Origin: Streptomyces aureus
GTDB lineage: Bacteria; Actinomycetota; Actinomycetes; Streptomycetales; Streptomycetaceae
Direction: 5' to 3'
Assembly: GCF_000725495.1 (NCBI RefSeq)
Contig: NZ_JNZD01000009.1
Span: 124,001-188,000, forward strand
Length of the DNA: 64,000 nucleotides
In this document: piece by piece, positions 25,820 to 35,500 of the stretch
How positions within the stretch are numbered: position 1 is the first letter of the stretch
How the letters are laid out: every line of letters starts with the position of its first letter
Program-made: the position numbers and the translations under genes
Notes under the pieces: generated by a model
The model's database searches: none
Seen by the model: only the letters and a program-made list of their open reading frames with translations
Told to the model about the DNA's origin: nothing

Positions 25820-28800
25820 ATGCCCGGCGGCGACCCGATCGCCGAACTCATCGCCCGGATACGGCAGACCGGGCTCGATCCCGATGCCCGGCAGCTCGCC
25901 GACGCACTGTGGCTGGCCCGCTGGTCGCGCCCGACGCACCAGGACGCGAACGGACCGGGCGACGCGCCGCCGTCCGGCCGGGTCCCGGCGGCCGAGGACC
26001 CCGCCGCCGGGCGCCAGGACGCCCGCGGAGACGAACGTCCCCCGCCGGCCGAGCGGAGCGCACCGGAGGTGCGGGAGCCGGACACGGACCGGCGCGTCAC
26101 CCTGTACCCGGTACCGCGCGACGGCGCGCCCCGCGGCTACGGACAGGGTCGCTCGCCCGTGCTCCCGGTCGGCGTACCGGCCGCGCCCGCGTTCCCCTCT
26201 CCCCTCGAACTCCAGCGCGCATTACGCCCGTTGCAGGGCTACCGCACCGCGGCGCCACCCCTGCGCACCGTCCTCGACGAGACCGAGACCGCCGAACTGA
26301 CCGCCCGCGCCGGCGGACTGGTCCTGCCGGTGTTCCGCGGGGTGACCCGCGCCGACGCCGCGCTCCAACTGGTCATGGACGCCTCCTCGTCCATGCGCGT
26401 GTGGGACCGGATGTTCGCCGAACTGGAACAGGTCTTCGGCCGGCTCGGCGCGTTCCGGGACATCCAGGTCAGCCATCTCCACCAGGGCCCGGACGGCGAG
26501 CCCGCCGTCAGCCGCAGCCCCGAACCCGACGCGGCCCCCCTGCACTCCGCCGACCGGCTGAGCGACCCGACGGGCCGCCGCGTCACCCTCCTCGTCAGCG
26601 ACTGCGCCGGCCCCCTGTGGCACAGCGGCCACGCCCACCGGCTCCTGCACCACCTGTCCGGGCTCGGCCCCGCCGCCGTGCTCCAGCCCCTGCCACAGCG
26701 CATGTGGAACCGCACCCGGCTGCCGGTCTCGTACGGCGAACTGACTCGCGGAGAGGCCCTCGCGGGCGCCGCCACGCTGAAGGTCCGGCTGCCCGCCGGC
26801 ACCCCGCCGGAGGCACGCGGCGGCGCCCTGCCGATACCCGTCCTGCCGCCCGAACCCGCCGCGCTCGGCGCCTGGGCCCGGCTGCTGTCCGGAGCCGGCG
26901 CCGGACCCGTGGCAGGCGCCGTCGGCTGGGTGCGCCGCCACCACGAGCCCGCCCCCGGCACCCGCCCCGGACGCCGGATGTCCGGACTCGAACTGGTCAG
27001 CCGCTTCCGCTCCACCTCCTCGAAGGCGGCCGGACGGCTGGCCGGCTATCTGGCCGCGGCCCCGCTCAGCCTGCCTGTGATGCAGCTAGTCCAGCGCACC
27101 ATGCTCCCCGACTCCGGCCCCTCCGAACTGGCCGAAGTCCTGCTCAGCGGCCTGGTCGCGCGCACCAGGACCGAGGAATACGGCACGGACGGCACCCAGT
27201 GGTACGAGTTCGCCCCCGGCGCGCAGGAAGCCCTGCTGTCCCCGCTGGGCCTCGACGAGGCGATGCTGGTGCTCAAGCACTGCTCCGAGTACATCGAGCA
27301 GCGCTTCGGCAAGGGCGGCCCCAACTTCCCCGCCCTGGCGCTCGCCCAGCTCGGCGAGGGCGGTCTCGGACCGTCCTTCTCGCCCCGCGCCGGATACCCG
27401 GGCGAGAACGGCGACAACGGCGGCGCCACCCTCGTCCCGCAGCCCTTCGCCGAGGTCGCCGCACGCGTACTGGAACGCTTCATGCCACTGCCGGACCGCT
27501 TCGCCACGTACGCTCCGCCCCGCGGCCCCGACGACCCCTCCGACCAGCGGCCCACCCACCCCGCGGTGCTCCGCGCCCGCTCCCTGGCCGGCCAGTTCGG
27601 CAGCGACCGCATGGTGCAGGACCTCATCGACGCCGTACAGCTGCTGCGCGGCGCGACCGAACACGAACTGCGCCCCGGCACCGACCCGGAACTGTGGGCC
27701 GAGTACGCCAACTGCGTGCTGCTGCTGTGGGAGGTGCAGGGCGGCGCGGACCTCCTGCGAGAAGCCGAGGGTGCCGCCGAACGCGCCGTCGCACACCCCC
27801 GCGCGCTGCGTGAGCGGGCCGTCCTGGCCCGGGTGCTGCACGCCGCCGCCACCGACCGCAGACGGCGCGGCGACCGGCGCGGCGCGCTCGACCTGCTGCA
27901 ACGCGCCGACCGCGAGTACGCGGTGGCCTGCGCCGCGCCGGACCTGGACGCCACCGAGGCCCTGCGGCTCACCCTGGAGCGGGTACGGGCCCTGGAGGCG
28001 CAGTGGCGCCTCGGCGGCGACAGCGCGTTGCTCCAGGGCGCCGTCGGCATGCTGGAGGCGTTCGCCGACGCCTGGCCCGACCGGGCCAGCCGCCCCTCGG
28101 GACTGCCGCTCGCCCACGGCCGGGTCCTGCTGCGCCTGTCGGGCGCCACGGCCGACCACGAACAGGCCAGGCTGTACGCGGAACAGGGCGCGCGCTCCCT
28201 GCGCGCCGCGCTGGAGACCGGCCCCGGGGACCCGCCCGCCGCCGACGGCACCTCCGCGCGCGTCCGCATCCTGCTCGACCTCGTCGACGCGCTCCTGAGG
28301 TCCGGCGGCCCGCTCGAGGACGCCCAGGGCCACGTGGACGAGGCACTCGGCCTCACTCGCGAACAGGGGCTGCGCTCCGCCCTGCTGGTGCGCGCCGGGC
28401 GCATCCACCTCGCCCGGTACGCCGACTCGGGCGATCCGCGCGAACTCCAGGACGCCGCCGCCCGGTTCGAACAGGCCTCCCGGGGAGTGCCCAGGGACGC
28501 CCCCGCGCACGCGGACGTCCTCGCCGAATGGGGCGAGGCCCTGCTGCGGCACGCCGCGCTCGACCAGGGTCGCGTCCCGGGCGAATCGCTGTACCGCGCC
28601 ATCCGGGTGCTGCGGGACTGCCGCACCGAGACACCCGCGGGCAGCCCCGAGCTCGCCCGCCGTCTGCTGCTGCTCGGCCGCGCGCTGATGCTGCGCTTCC
28701 GCTCCCGCGGCGACCGGGTCGACCTGCGGGAGGCCGAGCACCTCTTCGGCCTCGCGGCCCTGGAGGACGGCCCGCCGCTCACCACCGCCCGGTGCCGGCT

Positions 28801-29134
28801 GGAGCTCGGGCAGGCGCAGTTCGAGGCGTACCAGAGCCTCGGCCGCAAGGCGCGGCTCGACGAGGCCATCGACGCCTTCCGGGCCGCGGCCGAGTCCGCC
28901 CGCGAGGCCGAGGAGGAGGCCGAGACGGAGCGCTCCCGCCACGAAGCGGTGGAACTCGCCGCTCGGGCACAGCACTGGCGGGGTATGTCCTACGAAGCGG
29001 CGGCGCGCCCGCGCGCCGCCCGCGAGGCCTACCGGGCCGCCAGGACCGAGTGGTCCCGGCTGCCGGACGGTGTCGCGAGCACGGGAGAACCGACGGCCCG
29101 GCAGACGGCACAGCGGCTGGCCGAGCTGGAGTGA
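25820..29134 (+). CDS. SAV_2336-type protein with vWA-like domain and TPR array
   Basis: A 1104-residue cytosolic protein. Residues 1-160 are a variable, charged N-terminus. Residues about 180-400 form a vWA-like domain with a MIDAS motif DASSS (Asp187, Ser189, Ser191), suited to metal-dependent partner binding. Residues about 400-590 are a winged-helix-like region (LVSRFRSTSSKAAGRLAGYL). Residues 600-1100 are Ala/Leu/Arg-rich helical repeats of TPR type. The matching partner is the MoxR ATPase just upstream. I infer a sensor or scaffold that couples ATPase activity to the protease. It matches proteins annotated as SAV_2336 N-terminal domain-related. Confidence 0.87.
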   Translation: MPGGDPIAELIARIRQTGLDPDARQLADALWLARWSRPTHQDANGPGDAPPSGRVPAAEDPAAGRQDARGDERPPPAERSAPEVREPDTDRRVTLYPVPRDGAPRGYGQGRSPVLPVGVPAAPAFPSPLELQRALRPLQGYRTAAPPLRTVLDETETAELTARAGGLVLPVFRGVTRADAALQLVMDASSSMRVWDRMFAELEQVFGRLGAFRDIQVSHLHQGPDGEPAVSRSPEPDAAPLHSADRLSDPTGRRVTLLVSDCAGPLWHSGHAHRLLHHLSGLGPAAVLQPLPQRMWNRTRLPVSYGELTRGEALAGAATLKVRLPAGTPPEARGGALPIPVLPPEPAALGAWARLLSGAGAGPVAGAVGWVRRHHEPAPGTRPGRRMSGLELVSRFRSTSSKAAGRLAGYLAAAPLSLPVMQLVQRTMLPDSGPSELAEVLLSGLVARTRTEEYGTDGTQWYEFAPGAQEALLSPLGLDEAMLVLKHCSEYIEQRFGKGGPNFPALALAQLGEGGLGPSFSPRAGYPGENGDNGGATLVPQPFAEVAARVLERFMPLPDRFATYAPPRGPDDPSDQRPTHPAVLRARSLAGQFGSDRMVQDLIDAVQLLRGATEHELRPGTDPELWAEYANCVLLLWEVQGGADLLREAEGAAERAVAHPRALRERAVLARVLHAAATDRRRRGDRRGALDLLQRADREYAVACAAPDLDATEALRLTLERVRALEAQWRLGGDSALLQGAVGMLEAFADAWPDRASRPSGLPLAHGRVLLRLSGATADHEQARLYAEQGARSLRAALETGPGDPPAADGTSARVRILLDLVDALLRSGGPLEDAQGHVDEALGLTREQGLRSALLVRAGRIHLARYADSGDPRELQDAAARFEQASRGVPRDAPAHADVLAEWGEALLRHAALDQGRVPGESLYRAIRVLRDCRTETPAGSPELARRLLLLGRALMLRFRSRGDRVDLREAEHLFGLAALEDGPPLTTARCRLELGQAQFEAYQSLGRKARLDEAIDAFRAAAESAREAEEEAETERSRHEAVELAARAQHWRGMSYEAAARPRAAREAYRAARTEWSRLPDGVASTGEPTARQTAQRLAELE

Positions 29135-29177
29135 GAGCCGCCGGCGGGCGACCGCCGGGGACGACGAGGGAGACGCC

Positions 29178-29477
29178 ATGAGTGTGCGGGACGACGTAAC
29201 GGACGGAGCGCAGGACCGTGATGCCTCGGGGGAGCGGCAACCGTGGTCACCGGGCCCGCCGAAGACCCCGGACCCCTCAGGGGCGCCGACGCGTGAGGGA
29301 GCGCCGGGCGGTCCGACGGAGGCGCCGGATCCCGCGGAGCTCCCCGACCTGCTGGACCTGGACTTGGCGGCGCTGCGGACCGTGCAACACCCGGTGCTGG
29401 CGGAGGTACTGGCCGAACTGCGGACGCGGTCCGGACAGCCGAGCGAGATCCTCTGGGGGTTCAACAGCGCTTTTTGA
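29178..29477 (+). CDS. fxsA: FxSxx-COOH RiPP precursor peptide
   Basis: A 99-residue precursor ending WGFNSAF; the last five residues FNSAF fit the F-x-S-x-x-COOH pattern of this family. A disordered, Pro/Gly-rich N-terminus (1-55) is followed by a recognition helix (DLLDLDLAALRTVQHPVLAE) and the short core. In this family FxsB crosslinks the Phe side chain to the Ser position to form a three-residue cyclophane. It starts 43 bases after the vWA/TPR gene with GGGAGACGCC upstream, so it probably shares the operon, and FxsB follows 200 bases later. Confidence 0.92.
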   Translation: MSVRDDVTDGAQDRDASGERQPWSPGPPKTPDPSGAPTREGAPGGPTEAPDPAELPDLLDLDLAALRTVQHPVLAEVLAELRTRSGQPSEILWGFNSAF

Positions 29478-29480
29478 GCG

Positions 29481-29584
29481 GCGAAGCGAGGGACGGTCCG
29501 GGCGAAATGACTCACGATCAGTCAGTTTCAGTCTCGCTTCGCAGTCGAACCGGACAGTTTCGAAAAGGTTGAGTTTGTGTCCGG
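29481..29584 (+). promoter_or_regulatory. Structured fxsA-fxsB intergenic segment
   Basis: Arms GCGAAGCGAG (29481-29490) and CTCGCTTCGC (29533-29542) form a perfect 10-bp inverted repeat. It encloses a second one, TGACT (29508-29512) and AGTCA (29520-29524). Further on, CCGGACA (29550-29556) pairs with TGTCCGG (29578-29584). It starts 4 bases after the fxsA stop. It could stabilise or attenuate the mRNA so that precursor is made in excess over enzyme, or it could be an operator. Confidence 0.6.
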
Positions 29585-29677
29585 TCCGCGTCCGGGAATG
29601 TCGCCCCGTACGGGCACGGGGCCGTGGCGCGGTTCGCGGCGTGGAATCGCGCGGCCGTACATCATGGGGGTGCCGGA

Positions 29678-30898
29678 GTGTCTGCAGAGGTGACCTCCCC
29701 GATCCCCGTACCGCACTCGGAACCGCCTCTGCCCGAGCAAGCCCCGTCCGAACCGCCCTTTCCCTTCCGGCAGTTCATCGTCAAGATGCACGGCCGCTGC
29801 AACCTCGCCTGCCGTTACTGCTACCTCTACGAGGGCCCCGACCGCACCTGGCGCACCCGTCCCGCCGCCGCCCCGCCCGGGGTCCTGGCGCGTACCGCGG
29901 AGAGGATCGGCGAGCACGCCGCCGCCCACGGACTGAAGGCCGTCTCCCTGGTCCTGCACGGCGGCGAGCCCCTGCTGGCCGGTGCGGACACCCTCGCCCG
30001 GTTCACCGGCCTCGTCCGCGACCGGGTCCCGGACGGCTGCGCCCTGCACGCCACCGTCCAGACCAACGCCACCCTGCTCACCGAGCGGCGGCTCGCCGTC
30101 CTCGCCCGGCATTCGATCCGCGTCGGCATCAGCCTGGACGGGGGCCTGCCCGAGCACAACGCCCAGCGCACCGACCACGCCGGGCGTCCGTCCTGGCCCG
30201 CCGCGGCGCGGGGCGCCCGACTGATCGCCGAACGCCACCCGGAGACGTACGCCGGAATCCTCACCGTCGTCGACCCCACGACGGACCCCGTCGAGCTGTA
30301 CGAGTCCCTGCTCGCGCTGCGGCCGCCGGCCCTCGACCTGCTCCTGCCGCACGGCAACTGGTCCACCCGGCCGCCGCACCACGAGGGCCCCGGAACCCCG
30401 TACGGCGACTGGCTGTGCGCCGTCTTCGACCGCTGGTGGGGGGCCGGGCGACGCGAGACACGGGTACGGCTCTTCGAGGAGTGCCTCGCCCTGCTGCTCG
30501 GGCTGCCCGCCGCCACCGAGTCGCTCGGCCTCGCGCCCTTCGACGCCGTCGTCGTGGAGACGGACGGCTCCATCGAGCAGGTCGACTCCCTCAAGTCCTG
30601 CTACGAGGGAGCGGCCAGGACCGGTCTCGACGTCTTCCGGAACAGCTTCGACCAGGCCCTGCGCCACCCCGGCGTCGCGGCCCGGCAGGCGGGCGCCGAC
30701 TCACTGGCCGCACAGTGCCGGGCCTGCCCCCTGCTCTCCGTGTGCGGCGGCGGACACTACGCGCATCGATACCGGGCCGGACACGGCTTCGCCAACCCGT
30801 CCGTGTACTGCGCCGACCTCCAGCGCTTCATCCGGCACGTCGCTCGCCGACTGGCCGGGGCCGGGACCCCCGCCGCTTCCGAAGGAGGAGTCCCGTGA
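29678..30898 (+). CDS. fxsB: FxsB family cyclophane-forming radical SAM/SPASM maturase
   Basis: A radical SAM enzyme of 406 residues from the GTG at 29678, which has GGGGG 8 bases upstream; the GTG at 29624 is an alternative start. The [4Fe-4S] cluster motif CNLACRYC places Cys41, Cys45 and Cys48 for SAM cleavage. The C-terminal SPASM region has clustered cysteines (CRACPLLSVCGGGHYAHRY, then YCADLQRF) for auxiliary clusters. In this family a 5'-deoxyadenosyl radical starts crosslinking of an aromatic ring carbon to a nearby beta-carbon in the precursor FxS motif. It overlaps the HExxH gene by four bases (GTGA). Confidence 0.92.
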   Translation: MSAEVTSPIPVPHSEPPLPEQAPSEPPFPFRQFIVKMHGRCNLACRYCYLYEGPDRTWRTRPAAAPPGVLARTAERIGEHAAAHGLKAVSLVLHGGEPLLAGADTLARFTGLVRDRVPDGCALHATVQTNATLLTERRLAVLARHSIRVGISLDGGLPEHNAQRTDHAGRPSWPAAARGARLIAERHPETYAGILTVVDPTTDPVELYESLLALRPPALDLLLPHGNWSTRPPHHEGPGTPYGDWLCAVFDRWWGAGRRETRVRLFEECLALLLGLPAATESLGLAPFDAVVVETDGSIEQVDSLKSCYEGAARTGLDVFRNSFDQALRHPGVAARQAGADSLAAQCRACPLLSVCGGGHYAHRYRAGHGFANPSVYCADLQRFIRHVARRLAGAGTPAASEGGVP

Positions 30899-32379
30899 TT
30901 CTTCCGGAGGTCCCGGAACGGGCCCTGACCGAACTCGGCCGCACCGAAGGCGGCCCCGAGACCCTCCGGCTCCTCGTCCGCGACCAGCACACCCGACGGC
31001 TGCTCCTGCTCCGCGCGGTCCTCGACGCGGCCGAGTCGGCCGGACCGGGCATCTGTCCCGCCGCCGCCCTGACCCGGCTGCGCGAGGACTGGGCCCTGCT
31101 GGAGGAGGCCGAACGGCTGGAGCCGTACGGGCCCGCCGGCCCCTCGTCGGAGCCCGCGGCGGACGCGACCCGCCGGAACCCGCCTTCGCCGTCCCCCGTG
31201 CGGGCCCTCCTCCTTCACCCGTTCATCGGCCCCTGGGCCGCGGAGGCCCTGCGCTTGCTCGGGCCCGGAGCGGGCCCTCTCTCCGGCCGGGACGCCCGTG
31301 AACCGGGCCGCGCCCTCGCATACATCGGGAGACTCGCGGCCGTCGCCGCCGCCCGCGCCGGGGTGCCCTACGCGCTGCGGCTGACCGCCTACGACGGTGT
31401 GCTGACGCTGCCCTCGCTCGGCGCGCTGCGCACCGGCGGCTCCGGCCGGGGGGAGACGGAGGTGGCGGTCGTGCACCGGCGCGGGCGGCTGACGCTCCGC
31501 CGGTCCGGCGAGACCGACGTGGTCGTGCGCCTGCAGAACGGCGCCGGCGCCTGGTCGGAGGCCGCGGCCTGGACACCGGCGTACGCCCTGCCCGGTCTGG
31601 TGCCGGGCTCTACCGCCGTACCGCTGGACGACCTCGACCCGTACCGGACCGCGCGCGGCGGACCCCGCCCGGACACCCTGAGCGGCCCGGCCCTCCTCGA
31701 CGATGCCGACCGCAAGCACTGGTTGCACACCTGGTCGGGCACCGCGGCGGCGCTCGGTCTCGGCGGTGAACGGCGGCTCGCCGAAGCGGTGACCCTGCTG
31801 CACTGCCTGGTCCCGCTGGCCGCCCCGCCCGGTTCGGGCCCCGACGGAGCCGGCGGCAGTTGCAGCGGTACCCGGCGCGAGGCCTTCGGTGCCGTCCTCA
31901 GCAGCGCGCCAGGCACCGCGACCACGCTCGCGGCCACCCTCGTCCACGAGCTTCAGCACACCAAACTCGCCGCCCTCAGCGACATGGTGACGCTCCATCG
32001 GGCCACCTCGGAAGCGCGCCACTTCGCGCCCTGGCGTCCCGATCCCCGCCCGTACGACGGCCTGTTGCAAGGCGCCTACTCCCACCTCGCGCTCGCGGAC
32101 TTCTTCCAGCGCAGTGCGCTCGCCGCGACCCTCCCCGTCCGCCGTGACGCCGCCTGGGAGCGGCACGCGCGGTATCAGGCACAGGTCGGCGCCGTGCTGC
32201 CCGCCCTCGTCGGATCGAGTGACCTCACCGTGCGCGGACGCCGGTTCGTCGACCGCATGGTCGAGGTCCACGAACGGCTCGCCGAACAGCCGCCTCCTCG
32301 CGGACACGCGGCACGTGCCACGGCGTACGTCCTGGCGGCCCGGACCCTGTGGAACCGGCGCCACGCACTCGCCGAATGA
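30895..32379 (+). CDS. HExxH-type peptide beta-hydroxylase-like protein
   Basis: A 494-residue protein starting with GTG at 30895, inside the fxsB stop; a GAAGGAGGAG ribosome site precedes it. The motif LVHELQHTKL places His351, Glu352 and His355 of an HExxH metal site. The N-terminal half is helical, and residues 200-260 contain beta strands (TEVAVVHRRGRLTLRRSGET). Proteins of this kind next to FxsB or fused to it are annotated as HExxH peptide-modification proteins, more recently as 2-oxoglutarate-dependent peptide beta-hydroxylases. I infer that it hydroxylates FxsA, before or after crosslinking. A protease role for the HExxH motif cannot be excluded. Confidence 0.87.
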   Translation: MILPEVPERALTELGRTEGGPETLRLLVRDQHTRRLLLLRAVLDAAESAGPGICPAAALTRLREDWALLEEAERLEPYGPAGPSSEPAADATRRNPPSPSPVRALLLHPFIGPWAAEALRLLGPGAGPLSGRDAREPGRALAYIGRLAAVAAARAGVPYALRLTAYDGVLTLPSLGALRTGGSGRGETEVAVVHRRGRLTLRRSGETDVVVRLQNGAGAWSEAAAWTPAYALPGLVPGSTAVPLDDLDPYRTARGGPRPDTLSGPALLDDADRKHWLHTWSGTAAALGLGGERRLAEAVTLLHCLVPLAAPPGSGPDGAGGSCSGTRREAFGAVLSSAPGTATTLAATLVHELQHTKLAALSDMVTLHRATSEARHFAPWRPDPRPYDGLLQGAYSHLALADFFQRSALAATLPVRRDAAWERHARYQAQVGAVLPALVGSSDLTVRGRRFVDRMVEVHERLAEQPPPRGHAARATAYVLAARTLWNRRHALAE

Positions 32380-32465
32380 ACCGCACACCGTGAGCGGCGA
32401 ACGCGCCATGCACCGAACGGATTGAGCCATCCTCGCCGAGAGCGGCGGGTTCCCGGACGCGCGCG

Positions 32466-32478
32466 TGACGGTACGTCA
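32466..32478. promoter_or_regulatory. 13-bp dyad upstream of the TIR/NB-ARC/TPR gene
   Basis: TGACG-GTA-CGTCA is a perfect inverted repeat in the 214-base gap before the ATG at 32594. The gap also contains an A/T-rich stretch (CTAAAATTACG at about 32566), unusual here. These suggest that the last gene has its own regulated promoter rather than depending on the upstream operon. Confidence 0.45.
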
Positions 32479-32593
32479 AGATCGACGCTGAACACGTATG
32501 GGAAGGAACCGTGGAGCAAGCGACCGGCGTACGTCTGCGCCCTATCGCCGACCCTCGCGGCGGTTCTAAAATTACGCGCGGGGAGGCCGCTGC

Positions 32594-35500
32594 ATGTCTG
32601 GAGCTCGTACACCGGTCGGGTCAGCCGAGAGGGGGCCCGCGAAGCAGACCGTCACCATCAGCTTCGCCGGTTTCAACCGGGCCTGGGCGGCCTGGATCGG
32701 CGACCTTCTGGAGCGGCGCGGACATCGTGTGGTGTACCAGCGCTGGGACTCCCCGGCCGAGGTGCCCCTCGTCGACCTGCTGCGGGACCTGACCCTGGCC
32801 AAGGGCCGGATCCTCATCGTCGTCAGCGAGTGGTACTTCCAGCTCGGCCCGCGCACCCATGACGAGTGGAACGCAGCGCTGCGCGAGGTCGTCGCACCCG
32901 ACTCGTCCCGCTTCGCAGCCGTCTCCGTCACCAACAGCACCCTGCCGACGGCCACCACCGTGCTCGGCGCCGTCGACCTGAACAACATGGGCGCCGACGA
33001 GGCCGAACGCCGTGTCCTGGAGCGTCTCGACCTGCCCTCCGACCCCCTTCCCGAGCCCCCCGAGGGAGCCCGGCGCGGACCCCGTTTCCCCGCCGCCATG
33101 CCGGAGGTCTGGGGCGGCGTCCCCCGCCGCAACACCCGCTTCACCGGCCGTGAGCCTCTCCTGAACGACGCCTACCACCTGCTCCAAGGCGCCGAGGCGG
33201 GCGCCGGCGTGGTCACCCTGCACGGCATGTCCGGGGTCGGCAAGACCCAGCTCGCGGCCGAGTACGTCTACCGCTTCGGCTCCGAGTATGACGTCGTGTG
33301 GTGGGTCAACGCCGAGAAGCGGGTCACCTACCGGCGCCGACTGGCCGAACTCGCACCCCAGTTGGGGCTGTCCACCGGAGCCGAGTACGGCGAACGGCTG
33401 CGCGCCGTGCGCGACTCGCTGCGCCGCGGCGACCCGTACGCCCGCTGGCTGCTGATCCTGGACGGCGCGGACGAACCCGACCAGATCTACGACCTCGTCC
33501 CCACCGGCCCCGGCCACGTCCTGATCACCTCGCGCAACCCCGAGTGGAGCGAGCACAACAGCAGACTGCTGGAAGTGCCCGTCTACGCCCGCGACGAGTC
33601 CGTCGCGTTCATCCGCCGCCGCGCGCCCCGCCTGACCGAACCCGAGGCCGACCAGCTCGCCGAGGCGCTGGAGGACCTGCCCCTCCTGCTGGACCAGACG
33701 GCCGGCTGGCTCAACGACTCCGACCTGTCCGTCCAGGAGTACATCGCCCTGCTGGACGGAGGCATCGACGGGGACGTCGTCAAGGTCTCCGCCGACTTCC
33801 CCGTCGCCTTCCAGACCGCCTGGTCGATACTGCTGAACAAGCTCCGCGACACCGTCCCGGAGTCCGTCGACCTGCTCCGCCTGTGCACCTTCTTCGCGCC
33901 GGGCTTCATCCCCGTACGCCTGCTCAAGGAGATGCCGCACGACCAGCTGCCGGAACAGATCGCGGGCCTGCTCAACGACCCGCTGCTGTGGAACCGGGCC
34001 ATCAACCAGCTCCGCCAGTACTCCGTCGTCCGCCTGGAGTCCCACGAGGCGGCCGACGGCGAGGCGGCGTCCTCCGGCGAGTCGCTGTACCTGCACCGCA
34101 TGGTCCACCAGATCGTCCACAAGGACATGCCCGACGAGGACCGCCGCGAGTTCATCGACGTGGTCCGGCGCGCCCTGGCCGCCGCGGACCCGCGCCGCCC
34201 CACCGACACCCGGCTGTGGCCCGGCTACGCGGAGATCGTTCCGCACCTGAAGTACGCGGACGTCCTGCAGAGCAAGGACTCCGCGGTCCAGATGCTGGTC
34301 TTCAACTGCCTGCGCTACATGTACCTTTCGGGCGAGTACGTGGCAGGCATCAAGCTGGGCGAACGCGCCATGGAGGCATGGCGGAACCTGCTCGGCGAGA
34401 AACACCCACGGATCTGGGAACTGACCCACCACTACGCCAACCTGCTGCGCGTGGTCGGCGACTACCAACGCACCGAGGCCATCGAGCGCGCCGCTGTCAA
34501 GCACCTGCGCGATGAGCGCGGCTCCCAGGACCTGGAACATCTGCGCGCCGCCACCGGCCTCGCCGCCGACCTGCGCGGCCTCGCCCGCTACGACGAGGCA
34601 CTGGAAATCTCCCAGTGGATCTTCGTGGCCTACCGTGACCTCCTGGGTGACGCCGACTCCCGTACCCTCGGCGCGCAGAACAACCTGGCCGTGTCGCTCC
34701 GGCTGCTCGGCCGTTTCGAAGAGGCCCTGGACATCGACCGGCGCACCATGGAGTCGCGCAGGCAACTGCTGCGCGGCCGGCATCTGTGGACCCTCTCCTC
34801 CCAGATCCACTACGCGACCGACCTGCGCTACCTCGGCCGTTACCCCGAGGCGGAATCCATCCAGACGGAGAGCGTGCGCGAGCACCGCATCGTCATGGGG
34901 GCCGACAACCCGCAGACCCTGGACGCCGAACACAACCTGGCCCTGTGCCAGTACCGCAGCGGCGACCGCCGGGGCGCGGGGGCCCTGTTCGCCCGCGTCC
35001 TGGAGCGCTGCGAACGCGTGCTGGGCGAGACCCATCCGCAGACCCTGCGCTTCGCCGCCAACACGAGCTGCTTCGTGCGCGAGCACGGCGACATCGACCA
35101 GGCGCGGGAGATCGGCGAGTCCGTCGTCGCCCGCTACGAGGTGATGCTCGCCGAGGGGCACCCCTACATCGCCGGTGTCCGGGCCAACCACGCCCTGGTC
35201 CTGCGCAGCGTCGGCGAACGCGACCACGCGCACGCGGCCATGGACGAGGCGCTCGCCGACATGACCGCGGCCGTCGGCGAGAACCACCCCTGGACGCTCG
35301 GCTGCGCCATCAACGCCGCCGCCCTGCGCAACCTCATCGGCGACCCCGAGTCGGCCGCCATCCTCACCCAGGACGTGGTGACCCGTGCCACCGAGACCCT
35401 CGGCCGCACCCACCCGCTGACGCTCTCCGCCCGGATCGCCCTCGCGGCCGATCTGCGCGGTCTGCGGGACCGTCAGCAGGCGGAGAAGGTCGAACAGGCG

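Noticed and set aside
32511..32792. 93-codon frame with a good ribosome site before the TIR/NB-ARC/TPR gene
   Set aside because: After about 30 codons it is just the shifted frame of the main gene; kept only as a possible upstream ORF in the findings.
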